A stretch of 64,000 nt of DNA from Christensenellaceae bacterium (GTDB taxonomy: Bacteria > Bacillota > Clostridia > Christensenellales > Aristaeellaceae). The translations under genes and the position numbers were made by a program. The stretch is taken from NCBI GenBank assembly GCA_012518615.1, contig JAAYRU010000013.1, forward strand, positions 1 through 64,000, in the 5' to 3' direction. Under the pieces are notes generated by a model, which had not been told where the DNA came from, did no database searches, and saw nothing but the letters and a program-made list of their open reading frames with translations. Numbering within the stretch: position 1 is the stretch's first letter; each line of letters opens with the position of its first letter. Of the stretch, positions 17,775 through 32,040 are shown piece after piece.

Positions 17775-19310
17775 ATGAAACGTATTCTTGCCATGATTCT
17801 GTGCTTGATGCTTGCGCTTTCTACCGCAGCCATCGCAGAGCGTGACCCCCTGTTTGAAGACTTACCCGAGCTGGTTGAGCTTGACCTGTGGGTGGACTGG
17901 TCCTGGGTGGGCTTTGACACCTATGAAGGCGGCGTCTGCCAGGAGTGGATGATCGATCAAACCGGCGTCAAAATCAACATGATGAAGGCTATCGATAGCG
18001 AGCAGCTATCAATGATGATTTCATCAGGCGATCTGCCGGATTTGGTGGTTTGCTCCAGCAGCTCCAAGGTTCGCGCGCTCTCCGACAGCGATGTTTGCTA
18101 TCCCCTGCAGGAACTCATTGATGAGTTTGTCCCTGAGTGGGAAATTTCCGAAACGGAAAAGGCAATGAACGCTTACTACTCCGAAGACGGTAAATTCTAC
18201 ATGCTTAAAAACGAGTACAACACCGCTGAAGAAGTCGCTTCCGCTAAAAAGCTTGCCGCAAACTTCGGTCAGTTCCATGTACGTAACGACATTTACAAAG
18301 CCCTTGGCAGCCCCGAAGTGAAAAACGAAGAAGACTTTTTCAATCTCTTGGCGCTGGTTCGTGAAAAATATCCGGACATGGTTCCCCTGATTTATAGCCC
18401 CCGCGAATATTCAGCTTTCGGGTCTATGGTAGGCTACAACCCCAGCTTCCCCACCGACGCAGATGGCAACCTGTCCATGGCAATCGGCGACCCCGCCTAC
18501 AAGGAGATGCTGCGGGTAATCAACCGCCTGTACCGTGAAGGCTACCTATCTAAGGAAAACTTCTCCTACACTTCTGACGAGCAGGCTTTCCAGCAGTGGT
18601 ATGCCGGTAACGCCTTTATGGTTACCTTCTTCGCCTGCAACGACGAGCAGGTTTTCCAAGCCAAAATCCGCGAGATTCTGCCCGAAGCGGAAGTAGAGCA
18701 GCTGCCTCTTCTTGACAACTGGGCATATACCATTCCGGTATCCGGCTGGGCGTCTCTGTTTATTACCCGTTCCTGCAAAAACCCTGAAGCCGCTATCAAA
18801 ACCCTGTACTGGGCAAAGCAGCATGACAACTCTCTGGCGCTTACCTATGGCGTACCCGGCATTGACTGGGAGTGGGGACCGGAAGGCGACTTGGTGGTCT
18901 TAGACCGCTATAAGGAGCATCAGAAAATCGGCGATGTTGAAACCTTCTACCGTGGGCTTGCTTTCATGCTGTCCGCCGATGACTATATCGCCATCAACCA
19001 AGGCTACTATGCCGCCGCCACTGAACCCACCCGCGCCATTTTTGACGAAGTGGCAAAACGCGCAAAGGTATCCAACGTTATTTCGCTCACCTATCCGGCA
19101 AGCAACACTGACATGGGCTTCCTAATGGATGACATTTCCTCCCTCACCAACGAACACTTCACCGACATCTGCACCGCGGAAACCGAGGAAGACTTCGAGG
19201 CTCAATTTGAAGAAACCCTTGAGCTTGCCAAGGACATTGGGCTGGATGAAATCAACGCATACCTAAGCGACACCTATAAAGCGCTGTGCGAGAGCATGGA
19301 CGCCCAATAA
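17775..19310 (+). CDS. Extracellular oligosaccharide-binding protein (LplA type)
   Basis: This 511-residue solute-binding protein has the size and C-terminal features of LplA/YtcQ-type binding proteins paired with LplB and YtcP. The signal peptide (about 1-22) ends ALSTAAIA before ERD. It has no lipobox cysteine at the cleavage site, so it looks like a signal-peptidase-I substrate rather than a lipoprotein, unusual for a Gram-positive binding protein. The mature part has repeated aromatic-rich segments expected to line a sugar cleft. AGGAGG lies 8 nt before the ATG. It is the third gene of the operon and is followed by a terminator. Confidence 0.88.
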   Translation: MKRILAMILCLMLALSTAAIAERDPLFEDLPELVELDLWVDWSWVGFDTYEGGVCQEWMIDQTGVKINMMKAIDSEQLSMMISSGDLPDLVVCSSSSKVRALSDSDVCYPLQELIDEFVPEWEISETEKAMNAYYSEDGKFYMLKNEYNTAEEVASAKKLAANFGQFHVRNDIYKALGSPEVKNEEDFFNLLALVREKYPDMVPLIYSPREYSAFGSMVGYNPSFPTDADGNLSMAIGDPAYKEMLRVINRLYREGYLSKENFSYTSDEQAFQQWYAGNAFMVTFFACNDEQVFQAKIREILPEAEVEQLPLLDNWAYTIPVSGWASLFITRSCKNPEAAIKTLYWAKQHDNSLALTYGVPGIDWEWGPEGDLVVLDRYKEHQKIGDVETFYRGLAFMLSADDYIAINQGYYAAATEPTRAIFDEVAKRAKVSNVISLTYPASNTDMGFLMDDISSLTNEHFTDICTAETEEDFEAQFEETLELAKDIGLDEINAYLSDTYKALCESMDAQ

Positions 19311-19333
19311 GCAATTTTGAACAATTATGCCGC

Positions 19334-19368
19334 TGCCGCCGTGTGCTATCAGCATGCGGCGGCATTTT
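19334..19368 (+). terminator. Terminator after the binding-protein gene
   Basis: A 14-bp stem opens TGCCGCCG and closes CGGCGGCA, with two G-T pairs inside and a 3-nt loop, followed by TTTTG. It lies between the binding protein and the AraC gene, and may reduce rather than abolish read-through. Confidence 0.75.
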
Positions 19369-19387
19369 GAAAAAGCATAGGAGAGAC

Positions 19388-20305
19388 ATGGAAAAAGCCA
19401 TCAGCTTTGACAAGCTATGCCCCACAGTTCGGGAGGCGGGTATGCAGATGAACGATTTTTGGCAGATACCCCGCCTGATTTACGACTACCAGTTTATGTA
19501 CTGCCTGTCCGGTCATGCTTTGATGACAATTGGCAACCAAAACCATCGCCTGTCTAGAGGACACCTGGCAATTATCCCGCCCAATGTCAAGCACACCTTA
19601 GTTTATGAGGGTGAGCGAAGCGCCGAAATTGCATGGATGCACCTTGATATGGTGAAACAGAAGGACGGAGACTGGATATACCGCTTTTATTCAACGCCCG
19701 ACGCCTACGTGTTGCTGTTTGGCGACAAGCTGCCCTTCCCCGAACACATAAGAAAGCAGATTGTATTCCCGGGCGGTTTTCGTCTGCCCAAGTTTTTGGT
19801 TTTTGATGATCCCGAGAAAATCGAAGGCATGTTTCGCTCCGTTATAAAGGCCTTCGCAGCGGAAAAAACTTACTTTCAGCTGCTGTCCCGCACTGTGGCA
19901 TTGCAGCTTATCGATGCCATCCTCACCCAATGTGGCTACTGGCAGTCTTCCGGCAAACCCATATTGGTATCGGACATCATGAAACAGTATATTCACAGCA
20001 ACTACATGAAAAAAATCACCTTGAAGGATATTGGCGAGTGTACCAGTTACAATCCCGACTATGCCAGCAAGCTCTTTCGCAGAGAAACTGGCAAGACAGT
20101 GGTTGAATACATCAACCAATATCGTATTACCAAGGCAAAGACCATGCTGCTTGACCCGTCGCTGCCCATTACGGAAATTGCCACCCGATGCGGCTTTCAG
20201 TCGGTTAACTATTTTAGCAGCGTTTGTCGGCAATTTACAGGCAAAAGCCCGCGAGCCCTCCGGACGTATTATTTGACCATCATGGACGAGGTTCCTTTAT
20301 CATAG
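19388..20305 (+). CDS. AraC-family transcriptional regulator of the sugar locus
   Basis: This 305-residue protein has an N-terminal cupin-like sensing domain (SRGHLAIIPPNVKHTLVYEG near 57-76) and two C-terminal helix-turn-helix units (about 205-295). The second carries the diagnostic pattern ITEIATRCGFQSVNYFSSVCR with the family's FxxxxGxSP-like ending (FTGKSPRALR). The ATG at 19388 has GGAGAG 5 nt upstream; an upstream in-frame ATG at 19286 would overlap the binding-protein gene and the terminator, so it was not used. It probably senses a sugar or sugar phosphate and activates the transporter and glycosidase genes around it. Confidence 0.9.
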   Translation: MEKAISFDKLCPTVREAGMQMNDFWQIPRLIYDYQFMYCLSGHALMTIGNQNHRLSRGHLAIIPPNVKHTLVYEGERSAEIAWMHLDMVKQKDGDWIYRFYSTPDAYVLLFGDKLPFPEHIRKQIVFPGGFRLPKFLVFDDPEKIEGMFRSVIKAFAAEKTYFQLLSRTVALQLIDAILTQCGYWQSSGKPILVSDIMKQYIHSNYMKKITLKDIGECTSYNPDYASKLFRRETGKTVVEYINQYRITKAKTMLLDPSLPITEIATRCGFQSVNYFSSVCRQFTGKSPRALRTYYLTIMDEVPLS

Positions 20306-25470
<5,165 letters not shown>

Positions 25471-25484
25471 AATCAGTCAAAATT

Positions 25485-25510
25485 AAGTAGGGGAGATGTT
25501 CCTCCCCCTA
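25485..25510 (+). terminator. Terminator-like hairpin after the GH65 gene
   Basis: An imperfect stem opening TAGGGG and closing CCCCTA, followed by the AT-rich TTATACTTATTT, about 15 bp after the stop codon. There is no continuous T run. Confidence 0.5.
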
Positions 25511-25554
25511 TTATACTTATTTCGCAAATAATCAGTATGTATATATCTCTGTTA

Positions 25555-25589
25555 CAAAAAAAGAAAACTCCCATTTTGTGAGAGTTTTC
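25555..25589 (-). terminator. Rho-independent terminator of tRNA-Lys
   Basis: Minus strand stem GAAAACTC/GAGTTTTC with an 11-nt loop, followed by a run of T (25555-25562), starting 8 nt beyond the tRNA 3' end. Confidence 0.85.
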
Positions 25590-25596
25590 GGTGCAC

Positions 25597-25672
25597 TGGT
25601 GCGCCTTCAGGGATTCGAACCCGGGACGCCCTGATTAAGAGTCAGGTGCTCTACCAACTGAGCTAAAGGCGC
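25597..25672 (-). tRNA. tRNA-Lys (anticodon CTT)
   Basis: A 76-nt minus-strand tRNA with encoded CCA. The acceptor stem is GCGCCTT/AAGGCGC, the D arm AGCTCAGTTGGTAGAGC, and the anticodon stem CCTGA/TCAGG encloses the loop CTCTTAA with anticodon CTT. The T loop is GGTTCGAATCC. It marks the end of the GC-richer sugar locus. Confidence 0.96.
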
Positions 25673-25701
25673 AAAGTTGCCTTAAGCAACTTGCAGGGGA
25701 T

Positions 25702-25731
25702 ATGTTACCACGCGAAGGCAGCGTAAGTCAA
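25702..25731 (-). promoter_or_regulatory. Promoter of tRNA-Lys
   Basis: Minus strand -35 TTGACT (25726-25731), 18-bp spacer, -10 TAACAT (25702-25707), about 30 bp before the mature tRNA. I see nothing further between 25732 and 25922 apart from AT-rich sequence. Confidence 0.6.
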
Positions 25732-25922
25732 GGGTTTTTGTTTAATTTCTTCTTTGCTAAACTAAAATAATGGCACTGCTAAACACAAGAAAATATAACA
25801 TACAATTTATAACTCAAAGTGAAAGGCTTTTCCATATAACAATGGGTATGTTTTTTGACCCATTTGCAACATAGAGAGGATTAAAAACAGCTTAATTCTC
25901 TATAGTTCTTGCTACATATCTA

Positions 25923-26981
25923 TTACGCAATCCCCTCAATAATTCTATTCATATCCCCCATTTTGCTTTCCATATCCTCAACCAGTTTAAACTGGGTGCG
26001 GGTGCGGATTAGGTTATGGTCGGGGCGGTGTATTCTAAAGTAGCTGTCGCCTTCAAGGTAGTCTGTAAGGAAGCGCAGACCGCATTCAAGCGTCATAAGG
26101 TGCGCGCCCATGGGAAGAGTTGCAACCTCTGTATCGTTAAGGGCGGAACGGCACTCGCTCAAAAAGCCCTTTGCGTACGCTTCAAATAGCTCTAGCGACA
26201 TGCTAACGCGGCTTAAATCCTCCTCATCTTCGGCGGCGGTGGAGGCGCCAAAGCGTATGGAATCGCCAAAGTCATTAGCGGCTATGCCGGGCATTACTGT
26301 ATCAAGGTCTATAACGCAGAGAGGTTCGCGGGTTGTTGCGTCCAGCATTACATTGTTGAGCTTGGTGTCGTTATGGGTAACGCGCAGCTTTAAATCCCCC
26401 TTTTTGAGCAAATCCATAAGGAAAGAGCAGTTTTTCTCCTGCGATAGAGCAAAATCTATCTCCCTTTGGCAGGTTTTAGCGCGGCCGAGTTTGTCTTCCT
26501 TTATTGCGTTTTGAAGGTTCTGCATACGCACGGGGGTGTTATGAAAATCTACAATTGTTTCGTACAGGCTGCTTGCGTCAAAGCCGGAGAGCAGGTTCTG
26601 GAAGTTGCCAAAGGCAATGGCGCTGGAGTAAAAATCCCTCTTGTTTTCAACGCGCTCAAGGCAGAGGCTATCGGTAACGAATATATACATGCGCCAGTAG
26701 CCGTCCTCATCGTGCATATAGCTGCCCCCCTCAAGCGGGGGAACTATTGTAAGCACGCGCCTTGGGTCCGGCCGCATTTTATAAAGATATGAGCATACAG
26801 AGGATATATTATGCATAAGCCCGGGTATATCCTTAAACACACGCTCGTTTATGCGCTGCAGAATATACCACACTCCCTTATCGGTTACCACGAGGTAGGT
26901 TTCGTTTATATGACCGTTACCATACCTCTCACATGAAACAGGGGTACCCTCAGTTTTGAACTTGAAACATGCGTCGAACAT
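25923..26981 (-). CDS. NahK-like sugar 1-kinase (APH-fold phosphotransferase)
   Basis: This 352-residue protein has the aminoglycoside-phosphotransferase/choline-kinase fold. Its N-terminus (YGNGHINETYLV, then YILQRINERVFKDIPGLM) is typical of the N-acetylhexosamine 1-kinase group. The catalytic loop is THNDTKLNNVM and the metal-binding loop VIDLDTVMPG, both intact. Relatives phosphorylate GlcNAc, GalNAc or related sugars at C1. An upstream in-frame ATG at 27011 exists, but ATG 26981 has AAAGGAG 6 nt upstream and is the better start. It lies downstream of, and in the same direction as, a CUT1 sugar transporter, separated by 329 bp of hairpin-rich DNA. The sugar is not known. Confidence 0.8.
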   Translation of the reverse strand: MFDACFKFKTEGTPVSCERYGNGHINETYLVVTDKGVWYILQRINERVFKDIPGLMHNISSVCSYLYKMRPDPRRVLTIVPPLEGGSYMHDEDGYWRMYIFVTDSLCLERVENKRDFYSSAIAFGNFQNLLSGFDASSLYETIVDFHNTPVRMQNLQNAIKEDKLGRAKTCQREIDFALSQEKNCSFLMDLLKKGDLKLRVTHNDTKLNNVMLDATTREPLCVIDLDTVMPGIAANDFGDSIRFGASTAAEDEEDLSRVSMSLELFEAYAKGFLSECRSALNDTEVATLPMGAHLMTLECGLRFLTDYLEGDSYFRIHRPDHNLIRTRTQFKLVEDMESKMGDMNRIIEGIA

Positions 26982-27071
26982 AAAATTCTCCTTTATATTT
27001 ATTGCCTGCAAAACGCAGGAAGTACATATTTATTAAATACCACCTAAAACACACAATAATTAAAAATCCCC

Positions 27072-27310
27072 TCACCTTTCGGAAACCTCATGGGGGCATG
27101 GGGGCAAAGCCCCCATAACAATCCGCAGAAGCGGCGTGTACGCTTCGAGGAGCAAATTTGCGAAGAAAAATCCCATTTTTCGAGAGAAAATTTGCATACC
27201 TTCATTTTTCCAGTGTGACCGAAGGTTGCGCGCAGAAAAATGCTTCCCAGCCGTTTTCCGCAGAAAACGGCGGCACCCCCGAAAGGTGTCGCAAGACACC
27301 TTTCGGAACA
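27072..27310. repeat. Hairpin-dense intergenic block inside the sugar operon
   Basis: About 240 bp between the second permease and the kinase holds several strong dyads: a 12-bp stem CCGAAAGGTGTC/GACACCTTTCGG with a GCAA loop (about 27278-27305), a 9-bp stem GCCGTTTTC/GAAAACGGC (about 27250-27271), and an ATGGGGGC/GCCCCCAT dyad (about 27089-27115). The 12-mer CACCTTTCGGAA occurs both at about 27075 and at about 27298, near the two ends. No T run follows, so it is not a simple terminator. It may be a mobile intergenic repeat or an RNA-processing island. Confidence 0.55.
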
Positions 27311-28189
27311 TCACCCTTTTATGCCCCCTCCAGTAACACCTGCAATAATCTTTTCGCTTAGGAACAGATACAGCAGGAATGTAGGCAGGAACACTATAAT
27401 AACAGAGGAGAACATACCCGCCCAGTCGCCTGTATATTTCATGGAGTTTATCATGGAATAAAGCCCCACAGCCACAGGACGTGTGGCGTTTGAGTTTGCG
27501 AATATGAGCGACATAAAGTACTCATTCCATATGTTAATAAAGTTGAATATGCTAACCGTAATTATGCCGGGCTGCGCAAGCGGCAGCATAATAGTCCAGA
27601 ATGTACGCACGGGACCGCAGCCGTCTATAGATGCCGCTTCCTCAAACGACCTTGATAGATTGCTGAAAAACGATAGCAAGAATATTGTAGTATAAGGCAC
27701 ATTTATGCCTACATACAGGAATATCATAAGCGCTCTAATGCTTGTATCGTTATTTAATATATTAAACCTTGATACGCTTGAAAATAGCGGCAGTATTATC
27801 ATAACAACAGGCACGCCCATTGCAGCTACAAAGCCGTTTTGTATAAGCTTGTTAGTTGCGAACCTAAAACGAGATAGGGCGTAGCTTGCAGGCGCGCACA
27901 CCAAAACAAGCAGAGCCACTGAAATAATTGAATAAAGCAGAGAATTTTTAAAGAACACGGATACATTCTGGCTGTACCATGCCTTTGAGTAGTTTTCAAA
28001 GTGCAGACCTGTTGGAAATTCCAGCGTTTTGCCAAGGAAAATATCACGGGTGGTTGAAAGGGAAGCCGCAACTATCCAGCCTATGAGTACGAATGTAAAC
28101 AGCACCCACAGCACTATGGGTATATACGCGGGTATAAGGCTGGTCTGTTTTTGTACGCCGGAGCTGGCGTGTAATTTATTCTTAGCCAT
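27311..28189 (-). CDS. MsmG/AraQ-type sugar ABC permease
   Basis: This 292-residue inner-membrane subunit of a CUT1 importer has six predicted helices and the EAA docking loop EEAASIDGCGPVRTFWTIMLP (about 195-215). The C-terminus FLSEKIIAGVTGGGIKG is the classic ending of the MsmG/AraQ group. AGGAGG lies 4-5 nt before the ATG. The other permease ends 8 bp upstream. No ATPase is encoded here, as usual for this family. Confidence 0.92.
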   Translation of the reverse strand: MAKNKLHASSGVQKQTSLIPAYIPIVLWVLFTFVLIGWIVAASLSTTRDIFLGKTLEFPTGLHFENYSKAWYSQNVSVFFKNSLLYSIISVALLVLVCAPASYALSRFRFATNKLIQNGFVAAMGVPVVMIILPLFSSVSRFNILNNDTSIRALMIFLYVGINVPYTTIFLLSFFSNLSRSFEEAASIDGCGPVRTFWTIMLPLAQPGIITVSIFNFINIWNEYFMSLIFANSNATRPVAVGLYSMINSMKYTGDWAGMFSSVIIVFLPTFLLYLFLSEKIIAGVTGGGIKG

Positions 28190-28197
28190 ATTACCTC

Positions 28198-29103
28198 CTA
28201 ATACTCAAGCTCATCATCGCGTATAAGCAGGTTGATAAGCAAAAATACCACAACCACACAAATACCCATGAGTATGCCTACAGCAGCGCCAACGCCCGCA
28301 TTTCGCTCGGTTACTACATTACCTCCCGAAAATACCTGATTATACAGGTACACAACAGGGCTTATAGTATCCACATCCGAAACCACATTTGAAAACAACT
28401 GCGACCAAGTGAAAAACGACACCGATGTTATAGACCACATTGTAAGATTGGTTTTAATAACGCCGGTTAGTAGCGGCAGTGTTATTTGTCTAAACTGCGC
28501 CAGCTTGTTTGCGCCGTCTATAGAGGCAGCTTCATAGTATTCCGGGGAGATTTTTTCTATACCCGATGAAAATATAAGCATATGGTAGCCAACCATGCCA
28601 AAGCAGTATGCAAACAACATAGCCCAGAACTTATTCCCGGGCGCAGTCCACTGCGTTTTGGCAAAGTCGGTAAGCCCTACGGCATCAAAAAATGTGGTGA
28701 AAAGCCCGAAACGAGGGTTATATACATATTGCAACCACATTGTCGCAAGCGCAACCGCCGATATTATGTTAGGCATATATATTACTGCCCTGAAAAACTT
28801 CTTGGCTTTTATGCCGCTGTTAAGTATCCCCGCGAAAAACAGTGCAATCAGCATTACGGCAACCCCGCCCACCGCCCAAATGCGGAAAAGGTTCCACATG
28901 GATATCCTAAATAGGCTGGTATCCGCAAGCTTAAAGTAGTTTGCTAGCCCCGAAAATTTCCACTCGTTCATGCCGGAAGTTATATTCTCCACCTCGTAAA
29001 AGCTCATCAACCCCGTACGGAATATGGGATAGATGAATATAAGGCAGAAGAACAGAACTGCTGGCATCAAAAAGATGGCTATTACCGCTTTATTCTGTCG
29101 CAT
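28198..29103 (-). CDS. MsmF/AraP-type sugar ABC permease
   Basis: The partner membrane subunit, 301 residues from the ATG at 29103, which has GGGGGG-type purine sequence about 6 nt upstream. A longer in-frame start at 29151 would reach back through a strong hairpin and was not used. Six helices are visible, and the EAA loop is YEAASIDGANKLAQFRQITLP near 205-225. With the next permease and the binding protein it forms a complete importer apart from the shared ATPase. Confidence 0.9.
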   Translation of the reverse strand: MRQNKAVIAIFLMPAVLFFCLIFIYPIFRTGLMSFYEVENITSGMNEWKFSGLANYFKLADTSLFRISMWNLFRIWAVGGVAVMLIALFFAGILNSGIKAKKFFRAVIYMPNIISAVALATMWLQYVYNPRFGLFTTFFDAVGLTDFAKTQWTAPGNKFWAMLFAYCFGMVGYHMLIFSSGIEKISPEYYEAASIDGANKLAQFRQITLPLLTGVIKTNLTMWSITSVSFFTWSQLFSNVVSDVDTISPVVYLYNQVFSGGNVVTERNAGVGAAVGILMGICVVVVFLLINLLIRDDELEY

Positions 29104-29126
29104 ATAAGCCCCCCTTTTAAAAATAT

Positions 29127-29149
29127 GCCGGAGGGCATAGCCCTCCGGC
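29127..29149 (-). terminator. Hairpin between binding-protein and permease genes
   Basis: Perfect 9-bp stem GCCGGAGGG/CCCTCCGGC, 5-nt loop, then ATATTTTTAAAA in the direction of transcription. Placed just after the binding-protein stop, it should let only part of the transcripts continue into the permeases. The mgl operon at 60.5 kb has the same layout. Confidence 0.75.
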
Positions 29150-29161
29150 AAGTAAAATTAA

Positions 29162-30400
29162 TTAATTAGATGCGGACTTGGCTTCGAGATTGTCTACAAA
29201 TTGCTGCGCGGTAATTTCGCCAGCGCAGAGTTTCTGTAGCTCTTGCTTTATAATTGGTGTCATATCGGCGTTGTCTTCAATGCCTGCCGCCCAAGTCCAG
29301 CGCGTGGAAAGCCCATCCATAACGGGCTTAACGCTTGCAAGCATTGTGGGCCATTCGGTGTTGGTGGTATCGGAAGGTATGCCTACGGATTCTTCAGATA
29401 GCATTTTATCATACTCACCCTTGGTGATTTTGATTATGATGTCGAAAGCTTCCTTTGCGACTTCGCTGTTTTTATTTATGCCGAATACCTGCGCGCCATA
29501 GTTGGACGCTTCTGCGCCATCTTTTCCGCCTTCAAGCTCGGGATAGGCAAAGCAGCCCCATCTAAAGTCCGGTCCTGTCATGGCTTTAACTTCGTTAGGC
29601 AGCCATGAGCCATTAAGATACATGCCTGCAAGGCCAAGCGCCATTTCGCCGTTCTGGTTTGTGGGCCATACTGATGAACCGATAGTGGGTGAGAAATAGC
29701 CCTTTGTAGCCATTTCTTCAAATGCCTGTGCGGTTTTCAGCACGGCGGGCTCTTCCGCCCAAAGACCTTCTTTTACTACCTTGCTTACGCCTTCAGAGCC
29801 AAGGTAGCGCGCCAGATGGTAGCCAAGGTTGCATAGTATGTAAGCATCGTCGCTTGTAAGCGGGATATAGCCTGCCGCCTTTATTTTTTCACAGGCATCG
29901 AGGAATTCATCCCATGTTTTCGGCGGCTCTGTTATGCCGGCTTCGTCGAATATGTCCTGATTGTAGAACACATTGAACACATTGGGCTGATAGGGTATGG
30001 ATTTTAGCTCTCCGCCGCCCGCTTCACGGCACGAACCCATAAGGCCGGCTATTGCGGTTTCTTCGTAGCCGGTTTCCTTGGCAAGGTCTTCAAGGTTAAG
30101 CAGGTAGTTTGCCCATAGGCGGTTTACACGGTCTATATCCTCATCAAATAGGTCTATGGCAGTGCCGGCATCAAGCGCAGGCTGTAAACCTTCTCTTATG
30201 CCTGTGCGGCCCTTAAACTGCACATCTACCTTGTTGCCGGTTTCCGCAGCATATGCGTCAACCGCTTTTTGAATCACCTGACCCTGTGGCTCTGTACTTT
30301 CCCACATGGACCAATAAACTATTGTCTTGCCTTCGGCAAGCGTGGCGCCGATAGATAGTACAAGCACGGCAGCCAACATTAGAGAAACAATCTTTTTCAT
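29162..30400 (-). CDS. CUT1 family sugar-binding protein
   Basis: This 412-residue extracellular binding protein of the SBP_bac_1/8 type has a signal peptide of about 22 residues ending ATLA before EGK, followed by KTIVYWSMWE, a typical first strand with an aromatic sugar-contacting patch. As in the other two binding proteins of the window there is no lipobox cysteine. AGGAGG lies 5 nt before the ATG. It is the first gene of its operon and should deliver sugar to the two permeases downstream. Confidence 0.9.
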   Translation of the reverse strand: MKKIVSLMLAAVLVLSIGATLAEGKTIVYWSMWESTEPQGQVIQKAVDAYAAETGNKVDVQFKGRTGIREGLQPALDAGTAIDLFDEDIDRVNRLWANYLLNLEDLAKETGYEETAIAGLMGSCREAGGGELKSIPYQPNVFNVFYNQDIFDEAGITEPPKTWDEFLDACEKIKAAGYIPLTSDDAYILCNLGYHLARYLGSEGVSKVVKEGLWAEEPAVLKTAQAFEEMATKGYFSPTIGSSVWPTNQNGEMALGLAGMYLNGSWLPNEVKAMTGPDFRWGCFAYPELEGGKDGAEASNYGAQVFGINKNSEVAKEAFDIIIKITKGEYDKMLSEESVGIPSDTTNTEWPTMLASVKPVMDGLSTRWTWAAGIEDNADMTPIIKQELQKLCAGEITAQQFVDNLEAKSASN

Positions 30401-30431
30401 TTCTACCTCCTAGTTGATATTTATTGCCATA

Positions 30432-30461
30432 ATAATACCACAATTGCGTATATAACGCCAA
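30432..30461 (-). promoter_or_regulatory. Probable promoter of the CUT1 sugar operon
   Basis: Minus strand -35 TTGGCG (30456-30461), 18-bp spacer, -10 TATTAT (30432-30437). The imperfect dyad TTGGCGTTATATACGCAA overlaps the -35 element and may be a repressor site. The remainder of 30462-30772 is AT-rich and I see no other feature in it apart from the ribosome binding site of the next plus-strand gene. Confidence 0.45.
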
Positions 30462-30772
30462 CAATATACATCAATATTTTTACATTTGCTCCGTTTTCTC
30501 GTATAAAAGGGCGAAAAAACGACCTAAAGCTTATAGAAAAACGTTGCTAGATATGAATATTGCGTATTATTGTGCATAAATTTAGTCGGAAAAAATTATC
30601 GTAAATTTGAAACTACACATCTCACAAAAAACGAAACACTCCAAAGTTTACGGGACATTTTTTTGTAAAATTATGGAAGTTTTGCCAACAACATACATAT
30701 ATTGCAATACTAAAGTCCCCCTATGTCCTTAAGTTTTAGGCTACGCTCAAGCAAAACCACAAGGAGGTAACT

Positions 30773-31903
30773 ATGATAAGGCTGGATTACAGCAATGGGG
30801 ATTTTGAAAAGGCGCTAGATGCCGCGCTAAAGCAGTTCGCGCCAAACAGGCGAAGGCTTTCAAAGCTTGGCAGATATTACGAAGGGCGGCACGATATATT
30901 AATGCGTACAAAGCCTCAGGGTATGCCAAATAACAGGCTGCCGCACGGTTTTCCAAAATATATAGCGGAGCTAAGCGCGGGGTACATGTATTCTAGCGGA
31001 CCTATTTACAGCATAAAGGGAGATGATGAAGGGCTTAACAACCTGCTCGCCCTTGAGGAAGAGAGCGCGGACGCTGCGCTTAACATGCGCATCGCGCTAT
31101 ACCAAAGTGTGTACGGACAGGGGCTATCGCTATGCTGGCTTGACGACAGCCTGCATATATCATCGCTAGACCCAAGAAACGCATTTATTGCCTATGACGA
31201 CACAGCGGCAAGAAAGCCGCTTTTCGGGGTGATATTATCATCTAGGGAGATGCGAGTGTACACGGACACCCATGTTTACATATATGAAGGGGTAAACAAT
31301 AAAAAACCAAAAACCAAAGCGCCGCACGGATTTAAGCGCCTGCCTATGGTTGCCTACGACAACGGTCCTAATTTACAGGGGGATTTTGAGCATGTGCTGC
31401 CGCTGGTTGACGCGTACGACACCTTGGCTTCAGACAGGCTTAACGATAGAGGACAGTTTGCGGACGCTATGCTTGTGCTTACAGGCATAATGGGCATAGA
31501 CGAGAGCGATGATAATATGTCTGCCGCGGCAAAACTCCGGCAGCAGCGCACACTTACGCTTCCCGACAGCGATTCTAAAGCGGAATGGCTAATAAAAAAC
31601 GCAAACGAAAAGGATATAGATGTATTAAGAAAAGCAATATCCGACGATATACATAAATTCTCCATGACTCCGGATTTAGAAGATACGAGGCTGCTTGGAA
31701 TGTCATCCGGAATAGCTATACAGTACAAGCTTTTCTGCCTAAGGCAGAGAACCGCAATTAAAGAACGCTTTTTTATTAAGGGGCTTAAGGACAGGGCAAG
31801 GCTGCTGTGTGATGTGCTTGAAAGCAGAGGGCTGAAAGCGCCCGATGTAGACAGGATAAAAATAAGCTTTAAAAATAGGGAAGGAGCGCTATTTAAGGAA
31901 TAG
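30773..31903 (+). CDS. SPP1 gp6-like phage portal protein, orphan
   Basis: This 376-residue protein reads as a phage portal of the SPP1 Gp6 family: an N-terminal LGRYYEGRHDIL segment, PNNRLPHGFPKYIAE, a central crown/wing region and the conserved MTPDLEDTRLLGMSSGIAIQYKLF motif around 302-325. Portals form the dodecameric ring through which DNA is packaged. It is about 100 residues shorter than typical members, missing mainly the C-terminus. No terminase, protease, capsid or tail genes are nearby. AGGAGG lies 6 nt before the ATG. It ends at a good terminator, and its codon use (ATA, AGG) matches the host genes, which suggests a long-resident remnant or a domesticated gene. Confidence 0.78.
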   Translation: MIRLDYSNGDFEKALDAALKQFAPNRRRLSKLGRYYEGRHDILMRTKPQGMPNNRLPHGFPKYIAELSAGYMYSSGPIYSIKGDDEGLNNLLALEEESADAALNMRIALYQSVYGQGLSLCWLDDSLHISSLDPRNAFIAYDDTAARKPLFGVILSSREMRVYTDTHVYIYEGVNNKKPKTKAPHGFKRLPMVAYDNGPNLQGDFEHVLPLVDAYDTLASDRLNDRGQFADAMLVLTGIMGIDESDDNMSAAAKLRQQRTLTLPDSDSKAEWLIKNANEKDIDVLRKAISDDIHKFSMTPDLEDTRLLGMSSGIAIQYKLFCLRQRTAIKERFFIKGLKDRARLLCDVLESRGLKAPDVDRIKISFKNREGALFKE

Positions 31904-31957
31904 CCTTACCTTACTTTTTTTGATCCCCAAATGTAAAAAAATGCTTTAAAGATTAAT

Positions 31958-31994
31958 CCGCCCGAAAAGCTTGACAGCTTCGGACGGTTTTTTT
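31958..31994 (+). terminator. Terminator after the portal gene
   Basis: An interrupted GC-rich stem (CCG-CCGA-AGCT pairing with AGCT-TCGG-CGG, TGAC loop) is followed by seven T. Confidence 0.85.
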
Positions 31995-32040
31995 ATGCTA
32001 TACGCGTTCCAGAACGTATGTTCGGTTATGGAGGTGTTTT

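Noticed and set aside
19691..20233. 180-codon minus-strand frame opposite the AraC gene
   Set aside because: The AraC reading has a complete helix-turn-helix signature and ribosome binding site; the opposite frame has neither.
27072..27314. 80-codon minus-strand frame in the hairpin block
   Set aside because: Its codons run through inverted repeats, its residues are rich in Arg, Cys and Phe as expected from such DNA, and no ribosome binding site stands before its start.
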